Source of the DNA: Lactarius indigo
Lineage: Eukaryota; Basidiomycota; Agaricomycetes; Russulales; Russulaceae
Reading direction: 5' to 3'
Assembly (NCBI GenBank): GCA_025766275.1
Contig: JAFKAC010000005.1
Span: 1,550,001-1,614,000 of the forward strand
DNA: 64,000 nucleotides
Under the pieces are notes generated by a model. The model made no database searches and was not told where the DNA came from. It saw nothing but the letters and a program-made list of their open reading frames with translations. Below are positions 21,571 to 34,064 of the stretch, in pieces. Position numbers and translations under genes: made by a program. How positions within the stretch are numbered: the stretch's first letter is position 1; the number at the start of each line of letters is the position of its first letter.

Positions 21571-22180
21571 ATGGGTTGGTTCGGTGATGACCATGAAGTA
21601 ACCCAGGCTTACTCAGAAGTATACTTCCCCTTAAGCCTCGTGTAACTTTGATGGTGACCCCGGTGAAGGTTGAAAACACACCCCGTGAGCATACAGCCAA
21701 GTTGAGCCATGAGCTTATTGCTGGCGCCGCGGCCTACGAGGTTTGACTCCACTTTATATTATTATCATTGTTGATATGCTGATGGATATACTTCAGGCAG
21801 CCAAAGCATATAATGACCATGTCGGGAGGAACGGGCAGCCCTCCTCCCATGCCAAAGCTAAGGAAATCTTGTATGTATTGTTTTGTGTATGTTAGGGGGA
21901 TATATACTCACCTTCTGTGCAGCGCCGGTTTCGCTGGTATTGCCGTCGACAGGTTGGTCGAGACCAAGGGTGTAAGTGACCCTTTGAGGTTATCTTGAGT
22001 CGACTTTGGAACTGATCTGTTATCTTCTGGACAAATAGCTCGACTTCATCGACAAGCAGAAGGCGAAGCGTCATGGTAAGCACTCGTCACATCTCTACTA
22101 AATGCGTGGGAAAACTGAGCCAAAATAATCGCTGTGCAGCTGAGAAGCACGCCGAGGAGAATATCGCTAGCGGTTACTAA
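21571..22180 (+). CDS. CipC-like stress protein
   Basis: A small protein of about 108 residues encoded by six tiny exons: 21571-21618, 21669-21740, 21797-21870, 21923-21971, 22039-22075 and 22140-22180. The product starts MGWFGDDHEVTQAYSEVE and contains AKLSHELIAGAAAYEAAKAY, AGFAGIAVDRLVETKG and LDFIDKQKAKRHAEKHAEE. This matches the concanamycin-induced protein C family (DUF3759). These proteins are abundant, cytosolic and helical, are induced by antibiotics, stress or host contact, and have no known biochemical activity. Every splice junction keeps the frame. The stop is TAA. Confidence 0.9.
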
Positions 22181-24042
22181 GGCGGTTACCTGGCGTCTCG
22201 CATTGTGAAAGTTTTGAAATATGTACATACAGTCGTCGTAGCGCTGTTGGACATATAATATAGTGTGTTTGCTAGGTCACCGTATCTATCTTGTGGCCGC
22301 ACCGCGAGAATGAGAGGCTGAGCTTGAGGCTCTGTAACTACCGGTGCTTGTGCGTTGGGCCTCCGAGTTCAGCGCTCGGCGTGTTGAACCGGACCATTTG
22401 TTGGTGTGTCCGTACAACGGACACTACTCGGACATTATCCACTGAGATAATTCACCTGAGACGTGGATGTGTATCCAAATGGAATGGGAATCGAGCTTAT
22501 CGATCCAGCAATCTGAGGAGGAACAGCGGCGTCCGTGCGGCATTCCAAGACAATAAGTTGGATCAAGCCCGTGGCATCCCAGTGGAGACGCAGCTTTCTT
22601 TTTGGCATCGAGAAAAGCACGCCTTGGAGTAGGAACCCTAAGTTACACCAAGTTATTTTGGCGTCCGGTATGGATCTAGAATGTCTTGCTCCTTCATCAT
22701 AGAACCCTGCGCCCGCGCACACCTATGATGGAGACGCAGTTCTATTACAATGTGCAAGCCTGCAAGGGTACAGAATGCTGCCATAATGGTTGCACTGTAC
22801 CTGAATGGTGTGTCTTGTCGCTTTCTAGACGTGTCTTTGTTCCCAGAAGAAATGAAATGCTCAGAGTATAGCAGAGTATAGTATGGCGTAACCGAATTGT
22901 CCTGAATCCGCCGAGCAGATTCCAAAGCCTTGCCTCAGTCACTAGTCACTAATGAACTCGCCGACTCGGTTGTCGTAGAATATCAGAACTGACACAAAAA
23001 TATTGATGAGCGCGTTCCTGTGGCTCCTCCGGCAGAACGGATAATTAGAACTGGCTAGATAAGCCAAGTAGAGTATAACTCGGCCAGAGAGAACAGCCGG
23101 AGGGGAGCAGGTAATTTGGAGCGGCGCAGAAATTTATTTCTACAGTATCTAAGAACGACCCCATTTTCCCTCAGTGAAGGGTAATCACAACGAAGCACCT
23201 GAAACGAGTAGACGCTCAGCTTTCCCATTTTTGGCCATCCCCGACACGCCCGTTCTGGTTGAGTCCATGATTTATCGCCCAGTCTAGCACTGCCACCCCC
23301 GCCTAACCTTTGAAATTCGTGGAAAGAGACGCCCGCGTCGTTTTCATCCATGGTACGAGGTCTTAGTTGTATATCGACGAACGGACTATGTCCAGATATC
23401 GAGAGTACGAGTGAGTGGCTCGAGATCCAATGAGTTGTCGTCAGGGTAATGGCAGATGTATAAGGGTTGCGGAGTTAAGTGACACTAGTGGGTGTGGTTT
23501 GACACTACGGCAAATACCGGATGGACTTCACGACGAGACGTGCACGCGAAGAAGAGGGGATTTGTTGGCGAGCATGCCAGTAGGGCACGGTGAAGAGAGC
23601 TGACTATGGGCACTGTCCGGGTTTACTGGGTCCTCACGGGCAGCGACTGGCTCGAATACTAAGGGTTTGACTATGGGATGGCATCGAGAGAGGGGTCGAA
23701 ACATCACTGGCAAGCGTCAAGGACAGAGCAGCTGTCAGCTATACCACGACGAGAGAATCCAAGCAGTCAAGCAACCGGCCGGCTTCCTGCGATCTTAAAC
23801 AAGACCGAAACAGGGACTTACGACCACAAAAGATAAGAGGATCAATTGCCCTTTCATGTCAGTTAGCAGCTGCTGCTGTTGGACCTCTTATTTATTTTAC
23901 TTCAGCATCTTTGTGGCAACACGCAACAGATATAACGGAGCTACATGGGAACGGAAGACAACCGAAAATCGCCATCGAACTTACACCTTACTTATCCACA
24001 CGACTTCACGACTTATTTTATAACTAGGGTATTGTGCGACTA
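22181..24042. other. Gene-free interval
   Basis: About 1.9 kb with only short overlapping frames on both strands and no domain-like pattern, tRNA-like element or repeat noticed by eye. Confidence 0.35.
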
Positions 24043-25943
24043 TCAGTGACGTGAGTCCGAATCATGAAACCATATAACGGTAAGCTGCGATCTGTCAGAA
24101 AGTACAAATGGATGGCCCGAGAAAGCGAATGAAGTAGATGGTGACCTGAAGACGAAGGTGGCCAAAGTATCGAGGTTCAAAGAATACAGGATTTGCCGAG
24201 TAAGAATATGAACGGGTGACGAATCGTATCCCCCGCAGGTCGCCGTATAAAGGTTGCTCATCCATCGACTACGGGTTGCCTCTGTACGGCTGCTCACCCT
24301 GGGCGGGGTGGAAAAGGGGCGAGGAGGCAATTCTTCTCGACTCCCCGAAAGGAGTCGGCGTCCGGACAGGGTCATCGGTGACACGTCATGAACAAGCTCC
24401 GGAATGGCCACGGCTATTTGCTTGGTACACTTGTCTGCCATCTGCTCCTGCGGAAAGTCCGAGGCGCGTGGCGTTACGATAGGTGAGGAGGGTCCTTCAA
24501 TTAGAGTTTCGGTATCGTCCGACCCATCTGGATATAAGGTCAACGACGAAGAAAAACCCACCACACGGAGACTCGACCCACCTTCCTCTTGGTGGGCGTA
24601 TGGACAGTCTTCGCCTTCTGGACAACCTCCTTCCTTGAAGCGCTCGCACGATTCCCCTGGATACAGATTGACATGGGCAGGGCGGGTGCAAGTAAGACAT
24701 ACGCACTCCGTCCACCCATCATGACGCCACCTCCTATAACTCTCCACGTGATAGGGTATATATTTCGTCCACGGTCGTCATCGGATTCAGTAGCAGGTTG
24801 GAATGCAGACTGCGCAGATGAACTAGAGCCTTCTATGGGAGATCCCTCTGTGGAAAGTGGGGTCCGAATGGCAGAGGGGTCGTGTATGCTTCACAATGTC
24901 ATTCCCCATCGGAGATGAAATGATACCGAACTCACAACGTGCAGAGGCTACCCTGGGGACATTGCCCATCCTTCTTAAAGAACTTGCACTGCTTGGCTAA
25001 TGTACATGCCGCGTGTGAGCTGAGAGTAGTCGGGGGCTAAGGTCTACTTACTCTTGAGCGCCTTCAGCTTCCTTGAAGAGATGCCCGGCCTACGCGATCT
25101 CGACCGAATATCTTGTTTGTGTGCAGTCCATTGACAGTATGCTGCTGGGAGTGTAAAAGGAACACCAGGGGAGAGCATGCCAGGCGGGGGATTACAATAA
25201 ACCATCGGGGCAAAAGTAGACGGTGACCCGGGCCAGCGCTCCACGAGCTCGGGGGCTTCGCATGCTGCGGAGGGTGGTCCTGAGTCCCCATCAGATAGGC
25301 TAGGCACGTCTGAGGTGGGCGAAGAATCACCCCCTCGGAAGATAAGTTGAACGAGGCCGTCCGAAGGGACCAACACAGAGGAGGATGCCAAAAGAGCAGC
25401 ATGCCGGTCCGGAGCAGGAGGCAAGTCGGATCCACGTGGGGAAAGTCCAGGACCGTGTGGCACTTCAGTCACAGGCTCTGTAGACGGTGTTACACGCCGC
25501 AAAGTATGAAGGGGGACAAACTTACGCCCAGTGACCGAAACTGCGTTCTTTGATGGCCGAGAGTCGGCTACAGGAATTGTGTGGGAGGCAGCGTCCGGCT
25601 GCTGCGTTCCTTGACGCCACTGTTAGAAAGAGCTAGAGGACCGTGCACCAGTATTATTTACCGGTGTCAACAGGTAACATGGGTGCTGTCGGTTGGACGT
25701 TTTCGCGTTGTCCCGGCTTGGATAGGCCTGGGATAGGGACGAGTATCTAACTGGATGTATCTGAATCTTTACGTGCGCAAAGTCACAGCGGTCCGCAGAG
25801 AGGGGGCATGTGTCTTTCTGGAAGAACCTGCACGGTTTGGCTGGAAGAAGGTGCGTTAGCAGCAATACAACACGGTGGCTGCTCAATGCCAATGACCTAC
25901 TGTGGCGCTTCTGAGGGGCGGTCCTGCAGACTGTTGAATCCAT
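24043..25943 (-). CDS. Protein with three CCCH zinc fingers
   Basis: Start ATG 25943 (MDSTVCRTAPQKRH). Finger 1 is KPCRFFQKDTCPLSADRCDFAH (about 25840-25775), with C-x7-C-x6-C-x3-H spacing. After a long Pro/Ser-rich exon (about 25502-25068), finger 2 begins KQCKFFKKDGQCPQGSLC (about 24997-24944) and is cut by an intron before its His. Finger 3 is CERFKEGGCPEGEDCPYAH (about 24647-24590), with C-x7-C-x5-C-x3-H spacing. Multi-CCCH proteins usually bind RNA (mRNA decay, splicing or export), but no more specific family was recognised. Fingers 1 and 2 start directly after a phase-1 intron. The C-terminal end is uncertain. The frame ending at 24043 and an alternative frame reading DEQPLYGDLRGIRF near 24270-24230 compete, probably because of an indel. 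Confidence 0.65.
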
Positions 25944-27078
25944 GGTACAGATAACGTACAACAGGTGAATAGGGGATGCAGGAGTCAGACTCGGTGTGTT
26001 TATATGTTTTCGAAAAAGAATTAGGCTGGTGAAATGAAATCAACAGCTGTTCCGGACCAGGCGGAAATCAAGATTGGTAGGCGCCGCTGCAAGCACTAAC
26101 CTTAGGGCAAAATTCACAACAACAACAATAACAACCCTATTCTTTCTATAGCGAACAAGGTCACTGAGGGGACGAGAATGGGTGGGACAAGACGTGAATC
26201 ATACGGGTGTAATAGGCTCGCCTTCATTCCATCCGATCTCTGACACCGCAAGGCGGACGAGACAAACAAAGAGGTTGAGAGAACGGGCCGTCCGTTCAAA
26301 TAATGTGGCGATTGAGTCACGGCGGGTCTTGTGTACTTGACCCTGGTTTGTGGAAAGCATCGTGGCTTAAGGTTCAAGTTGCCGTGTACGTGCACAACCT
26401 CATCCAGGTGATTACATGCGGGAAAAAGCAGGGGTGTGGACTGAAGTCAGCACTGCAGAACAATAAGGGAGAAGTGTTTACCTCAGCACGCGCCCGGTCC
26501 ATGCCAATTGTTCTGGCACAACGGCATTGTGGCTAGCCGTAGTTGATAAACCTGTCATGGACCTGAGTCGGTAAAAGGAGAAGGCAAAACATATGATGTG
26601 ACACGGTGAAGTGGGTTGGTTAGGGGGATGCACAACCGGCGTCTTACGCGGGAGTTCTTAATCCGGTTCTGTAAGATGGCTCAACGTAGTAATCCCGTTT
26701 AGGATAGATCGTCCCAGTTGAACAATAGACAGTGAACTTGCCCCTTCATCTCACTTCCATTCCCCTCCGCGCTACTGCCCGGATTCCGACCACGCGCTAA
26801 AAAAGGATAGGCAGGAATCTAAAGTTCTCAGAAGCACATTGGAACCGAAGTAGGCCATGACCCTCTTGCCCACAACTCCATCGTCAACGTGAGAGTGCCC
26901 TTAGATTGGCACTCAGAGGCAAGAAATGTTTGGTGAATGAGCGCCCATCTGTGTATGGGTGTAAATTGCAAGTTCGAAAGCTGGATCTGCGATTCAAACG
27001 TGATTGGTTCACAAACATAAGCTCCTAACATAAGTATACAATGACCATCAGTACAAAGAGGTTCTGAATGAGTATGCG
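25944..27078. other. Gene-free interval
   Basis: About 1.1 kb between two minus-strand genes. It should contain the promoter of the CCCH gene. The short frames within it carry no recognisable motif. Confidence 0.4.
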
Positions 27079-28594
27079 TCATGACTCGTGATTATCCTGG
27101 GCCACAGTAATGGGGTGAAGTAATGGAGTTCGCTCCGAAGGGACGAAGGGCGGTGATGGTGGCGAGTCCTCGAGAGGAGCGAGCTCTCGAGAGGTAGCGC
27201 TGTTAGGATCCGGGTGGGCTAGACGCGGTGGGCGTGTCACATCTGCCTTGCAAATAGGGCACTATACGCATGGGGGGTCAGACGCTGACACATAACAAAA
27301 GCAGGATAACTCTGGCACAATCATCATATGACTCACCAGTTTTTTCAGTTGAATCAGCCATTCAGTCTATCTCATCCAAGTGAAATATGTGCTTGCAAGG
27401 CAAGACCCGTACTCTGTCTCCTTTCGCGAACTCGTCTAAACAAATCGCGCACTCGACCTGGGTGTTGAACCATACGGGATCCTCTTCATCATCGAGGTGC
27501 GTTGAGGAAGTGGGGTCTGTTGGGGCAGATACTCCAAGCTCTACATCGATGTCGTCCAATGGAGTCGAAGGGACCGAAACTGTGCTCTGGCTCTGATCTG
27601 GCCTGCCGGGAGTAACACCTTCGTGCTTCTCCCAGCCAGACCCGGTCCACACGCGCCAGGGTAAGTTTTTGACTACGTCTTCGGGGGCTCGCTCACGTTG
27701 AGCAGCATGGGCGGCTCGAATGCGGTGGATAACGAGAGTGAGGAAGGTGAGGGACGAGGGGATAAAGAGGATCGTGAGGAAGGTGAGTATAGGCCTACCA
27801 AGACACGTGGATACAATGAGGAAGCGAGGGAGGCAGGCACGTAAGTCAGATGACGTACGAATACCACTGCCATGCTGAAAATTCAGAGCGGATGAGTAGG
27901 GAAACGGTCTTGAGCCCAGCCTGAGAGGTATTTGAGGTGGCGATGAGAGAATAAAGTTCGGCATAACTGGAATACTTGATATAGGTCGCTGCGATGGTCA
28001 CGTCCGAGGCATCCTCTTTGCAGAATATAAGATGGGCTGAAAGCATACAGGAGACGACTAGACGAACCTGGGCTAAACATGTTCACCAGCGTATCGGGTT
28101 TCCCAGAGATGTCGGGGTCTTCCCCACCGACGACAATCGCTTTGGCGCCCAATCTTTGCGCCTCCCTGGCCTTGGACACAAACTGGCAAGCACCCCGTTG
28201 CACGAGGGCGATCCAAGGTTCCAAACGCTGTGGTATGTCGGGATCAATGCTACACAATGAGGGGCAGCCGAGGTTGGGGGAATCGACGTCAGAAGTGGCG
28301 GTCGTGTTTGGACAAGGTACGGTGAATGAATTGAGGGGGATGACATAGCCCAAAAGCACATCCGAGATCTCCGCGCCAAAGCCTGCAGGTCTGGAGGGGA
28401 ATATCACCGGTGGAGAACGATCCACAATGGAGACGGTACTATCAGGACCCCATGCCCAACCCCAGAGCCAAGATTGATCCTGGAAACCTTGGACCTGCGG
28501 TTGACACCTTGTTGAACCAACAGCACGAGAGTGTGCTTGTATTTGCATGAACTTGTAAAGCTAAAGTAAGGACGAGTATCCCAAGTCGAGACAT
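27079..28594 (-). CDS. PA-TM-RING E3 ubiquitin ligase
   Basis: The order is signal peptide (MSRLGILVLTLALQVHA), protease-associated lumenal domain (WIALVQRGACQFVSKAREAQ, then AIVVGGEDP), transmembrane helix (ILTFLTILFIPSSLTFLTLV), then cytosolic NLPWRVWTGSGWEKH and a RING-H2 domain (CAICLDEF...LPCKHIFH...CPIC). Proteins of this layout ubiquitinate membrane cargo in the endosomal and vacuolar system. The last intron (27336-27262) splits the RING before CPIC. Two +1 breaks are needed. One lies between the signal peptide and the mature region (about 28545-28510). The other is at 27364-27362, where TGA follows HLDEID and the next frame gives EWLIQLKKL. Without correction the RING loses its last two Cys. 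Everything outside these two spots fits the family well. Confidence 0.88.
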
Positions 28595-29055
28595 CGTTGT
28601 GGACAGTGGAGTGAAGGGTATACGCGGAAGGGACTGAGGGATCCGGTCATGCGGGGACAGCTGAAACTGGCTACCGCACGTGGTAACACCTCTGTGACAG
28701 GGACGGCTTGCTCGAGTCACGCGTGACAAACCTCGCTTGACACCGTCGACCACTCTCGATCGCCATTACCTCACCCATATACTGGGCTAGTGGCTACTAT
28801 CGTATTGACGTCTGCTGTCACAGAGTATAGTGGAGAAACCCGACGTTCGGGAGCCTACCTGAAAGTTCGGAGAGTGTCGCCATGCGCTTTCTAGATCATC
28901 ATATGACGACGCAACATGGGCCACCTCACGCTTCATCTTCGTTTCAGCTCGCGTTGCTTCCCCGCGTGCTCGCATGTGCTTCCGATTTTACACACGATTT
29001 TCCTATAAATACATATCCACATCCCAATAATGAGCGTTCTAAACCAACTCTCAAG
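28595..29055. promoter_or_regulatory. Divergent promoter, RING ligase and glucoamylase
   Basis: About 460 bp between two divergent start codons. A TATA box (29004-29011) faces the glucoamylase. No TATA box was seen on the RING side. Confidence 0.5.
29004..29011 (+). promoter_or_regulatory. TATA box of the CBM20 glucoamylase
   Basis: TATAAATA lies 52 bp before ATG 29056 and only 26 bp before the alternative ATG 29030. With usual TATA-to-start spacing, transcription would begin at or after 29030, which favours ATG 29056 as the translation start. Confidence 0.55.
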
Positions 29056-31167
<2,112 letters not shown>

Positions 31168-31532
31168 AGTTGTGACGTGGTGCTCTATTGTGATCGTGAA
31201 ATGTTATTCGAAAGACGGAACTAGTGATGCCCACCCGATCCTTGTCGACCAAGGCCGGGCCCTCAGGAACGTTGAAAAAAGCTTTTTGCCCCTGTTATAT
31301 TTGGAACAAACGCCACTGATCTGATATCAAACCTGTCAAAGCCCCTTGTCAGGTTCATTGTAGGAGTAGAGTGTAGTGGGTTTTTTTTTAAGAAAAAAAA
31401 GAGAAAAAAGAGTAGTGTGTAGTGTGTAGTGTTCGACTTTCTTGTTGTACAATACAATGCGCGCATTCGCAACGTTTCTTCCTCCCATAATCCCGTCACT
31501 ATATACAGAACAATGGTGCAGCGTGCAAATCT
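31168..31532. other. Convergent 3' intergenic region
   Basis: This separates the stops of the glucoamylase and the amidase. A T-run followed directly by an A-rich run (about 31380-31411) could fold into a weak hairpin and may serve both 3' ends. Confidence 0.4.
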
Positions 31533-32757
31533 TCAAGTCCTCCAGACGCACACACCTTCCTGACGCCGACTCATGTTCTCTAACAACCAGGGCTTCCCTG
31601 CGCTCTGACGGAGACGGAACAACGATGAGCTTCCCGCGAATTTTGCCCCTATAGCAAGTAATAGTTTCGCGCGTTCTTAAGAAGTTTGGTTGTTGGACCG
31701 CTTACCGTTTTCTATCCCACTGCGATTACAAACCACTACCACTGTTTCGACGTCCTCCGGTGCTTTCTTTATTTCGTCTCCTTCGTCGTTGGGTTTCCTC
31801 GCCTTTCCGATACCAAAGCGGCCTCAATAAGGTAGCCCAATAGTTCATCGTCGAGAGATCCTCATCCCTATCTTCTTCCTTCTCGGAATCAAGCCAAGCG
31901 TTCAGCAATATGAGTAGGTTACTCCCCTTCGTAAGACAATGATCAGCAAGCTCGTATGGTCCCTCCATCAATAGTCCACGACGATCTGGGATTGAGATCC
32001 ATGCATATGGCGAGAGTGATGGTGTTCAGTGGCGGGGGGAGATGGAAGGTGGCGAAGTCGGTACCTTCGCAGAGATCTGGCGTCAGAATGACGAGAAAGA
32101 GTGGGTGAAGTTGTCAAACCGACCTGGCTTCGCCCACGTCTTGTCCATATAAAAGAGGTGAGATTTGCGATAATGTCCGACGCGTGCACCATCTGGCCCA
32201 GTAAACGACAGCACTATTCGCGCCGACGACATCCACGACCTCGCCACCATCTTCGTTTGTGCGCTTTGTCACCTCGTGGGGCTCCAGACGCTCGGGGTAC
32301 CCAGCGACGACGTGGCATCGCAATCTTTGCGCGATCGACGCGCAGAATTCGGACGTGACGCCTGTCTGTGGGTCTTCGAGGAACGGAAGTATCGCGGAGG
32401 CATTTTCGAACGCATAGCCTGATATTCATTGTCAAAACTTCTACGCATCTGGGCGATCGGAGAGCCCCCCCGTTACCCGTGAATATCATCTCTGGTAGAC
32501 ACAGTAGGTCGATGGAACCGGGTGTCAAACTAGAATAGCTCGGATCAATTATTGGCGAATAGACGGGATGACCTGCACCCACCCTTCGCAATACCCTCTC
32601 GCTTTTTCGAGGTTCTGCTGGATTTGGCCAATCTTTCCATAATCTAAGTGAGATCAACTGTTCACCATTTCCATGGCGCCGGGCAGACCTTAGGTGCGAA
32701 CTGAACAACGGCAATACGCAAGGAAGGATGCGCGGCCACCCTGTCGCTGTACGGCAT
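31533..32757 (-). CDS. Protein N-terminal amidase (Nta1-like)
   Basis: A carbon-nitrogen hydrolase that deamidates N-terminal Asn and Gln so that the protein enters the Arg/N-degron pathway. The E-K-C triad is visible: Glu in LCLPEMIFTG, Lys in GHYRKSHLF and Cys in LAICMDLNP. Supporting blocks are LRIAVVQFAPK, AGYPERLEPHE, KTWAKP, PYELADHCLTKGSNLLILLN and VVVVCNRSG. Start ATG 32757, stop TGA (31535-31533). At least six short introns are inferred. Three +1 breaks are needed: near 32202 (VVY to GPDG), near 31963 (before PYELAD) and near 31807 (after LRPLWYR). The reading is pieced together from several frames, but the family assignment rests on many conserved blocks in the right order. It is tail-to-tail with the glucoamylase. 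Confidence 0.8.
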
Positions 32758-33150
32758 CCTTATCCGCACCTTTGAAAGAACAGCACGAAAGGGACGAGAG
32801 TATTGCGTGACTCGGCGGGGATACTGGACATTGGAATCGCCGTTTGATCAGACTTTGGAATCAGGCAGGCATTTGAATGATTATATAATCTCCCGATAGA
32901 TCAGGGCACGTTGCAGGTACCAGGCACGCTCAAATACTCTCCCTTGTTGATGCACTGCAGCGTCCACGGTCTTGGCAAAGTAGTGATACACGTAAAAATA
33001 TCAATTCGGGTCTGCTTTCTTTACAAAGACCTCGAGAATACAGAGTGGGTTTACATAGGACAAGACGACAAGAAGCCTTCTCAAGACTTCTCACAATACA
33101 CCAACTTTTCAAGAAAGCGGAACGGTTGTTCTTCTCAACTGAGCCGTTTC
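32758..33150. other. Intergenic between amidase and tyrosinase
   Basis: About 390 bp between two minus-strand genes. An AT-rich ATTATATAAT at about 32880-32889 may be the TATA box of the amidase. No gene is seen. Confidence 0.4.
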
Positions 33151-33689
33151 TCAGACCTGGGCTTGGCGAGCACCTCCCGGACGACCGTGGGTGATATGGT
33201 GGTGATAGTGCGGTTCTCCAGCAATCGGGAAGATAGCGCCCGGTTCATGGGTCAACGGGATTGCAGCCACGGTGACCTCCAAAGATGGGAGTCTATCCAG
33301 CGCGACCTGCGGTCCTAGTATCAGTCTAGTCAAGCCAGAGGCGCGATGAGCATTTCTCCCAAAAAGGAATGGACACAAAACGAGCGTACCGCCTGGACCC
33401 GCCAGTGGAGATTGTCTCGGAGATAAGGAGTGACGACAGTGGGATCGAATGACGACAGACCGGAGAGCTTCGCAATGGCCGTGTTGAGGTGTACGAAACC
33501 CTCGGCTACAATTTCCGCCTGTTCGCGGCAGTTTGCGCACTGGTCTGCCGCGCTGTTCACGAACGCGACGTGGGCGCCGACGAACGAAGGACTGGTGCGC
33601 CACTGCGAAGCATCCTCCGGAACTTCACCAAGGAAGAGTAGCACCGCAAAGCTTTGGCCGAGCTCATACTTCTTGAAGTGAATGCGGGC

Positions 33690-33697
33690 CGTCCAAT
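33690..33697. repeat. Left target-site duplication
   Basis: CGTCCAAT directly abuts the left inverted repeat of the MITE and is identical to 34057-34064. Confidence 0.9.
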
Positions 33698-34056
33698 CAG
33701 TGTTGTGCCAGTCGGGGACTAAGTCGGGATTAGGCGGTCGCCAAGTCGGATCAGTCGGGTCTGCGACTGAACGCGACTAAACTCGACTAAACTCAAGGAA
33801 CATTAGAATTATCTCAGCAAGATGGAGGGCGTCTATCTAAACATAGTTCCGTTTTCTCACGACGTCCAAATACGGTATTATGTTCTCATCATGCTTATGT
33901 TTCAATGCACGTGCATCATTGAACTACACCACTGTACACGTGATATTAGTCGTCGACTAAAAAACCCCATATAGCAACAGTCGCCGGCTTAGTCGTAACA
34001 GTCGGGTAAAGTCGTGACCCGACTATCGACTACTGTCATCGACTGGCACAACACTG
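33698..34056. mobile_element. hAT-like MITE in a tyrosinase exon
   Basis: The element is 359 bp with 17-bp perfect terminal inverted repeats: CAGTGTTGTGCCAGTCG at 33698-33714 and its complement at 34040-34056. It is flanked by a perfect 8-bp target-site duplication (CGTCCAAT at 33690-33697 and 34057-34064). Length, 8-bp duplication and the CAG...CTG ends fit a non-autonomous hAT element. No transposase frame is present. Short AGTCG/CGACT repeats crowd both subterminal regions, as expected for transposase binding sites. The perfect duplication and repeats suggest a recent insertion. Confidence 0.9.
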
Positions 34057-34064
34057 CGTCCAAT
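34057..34064. repeat. Right target-site duplication
   Basis: CGTCCAAT directly abuts the right inverted repeat of the MITE. One copy belongs to the original tyrosinase exon. Confidence 0.9.

Noticed and set aside
33290..33400. A frame break at the last tyrosinase intron
   Set aside because: Using the acceptor CGCAG|GTCGCG gives WRVQA-VALDRLPSLEV in frame.
33698..34056. The MITE as a retained or novel intron
   Set aside because: No good donor and acceptor coincide with its edges, and the inverted repeats with an 8-bp duplication are diagnostic of transposition.
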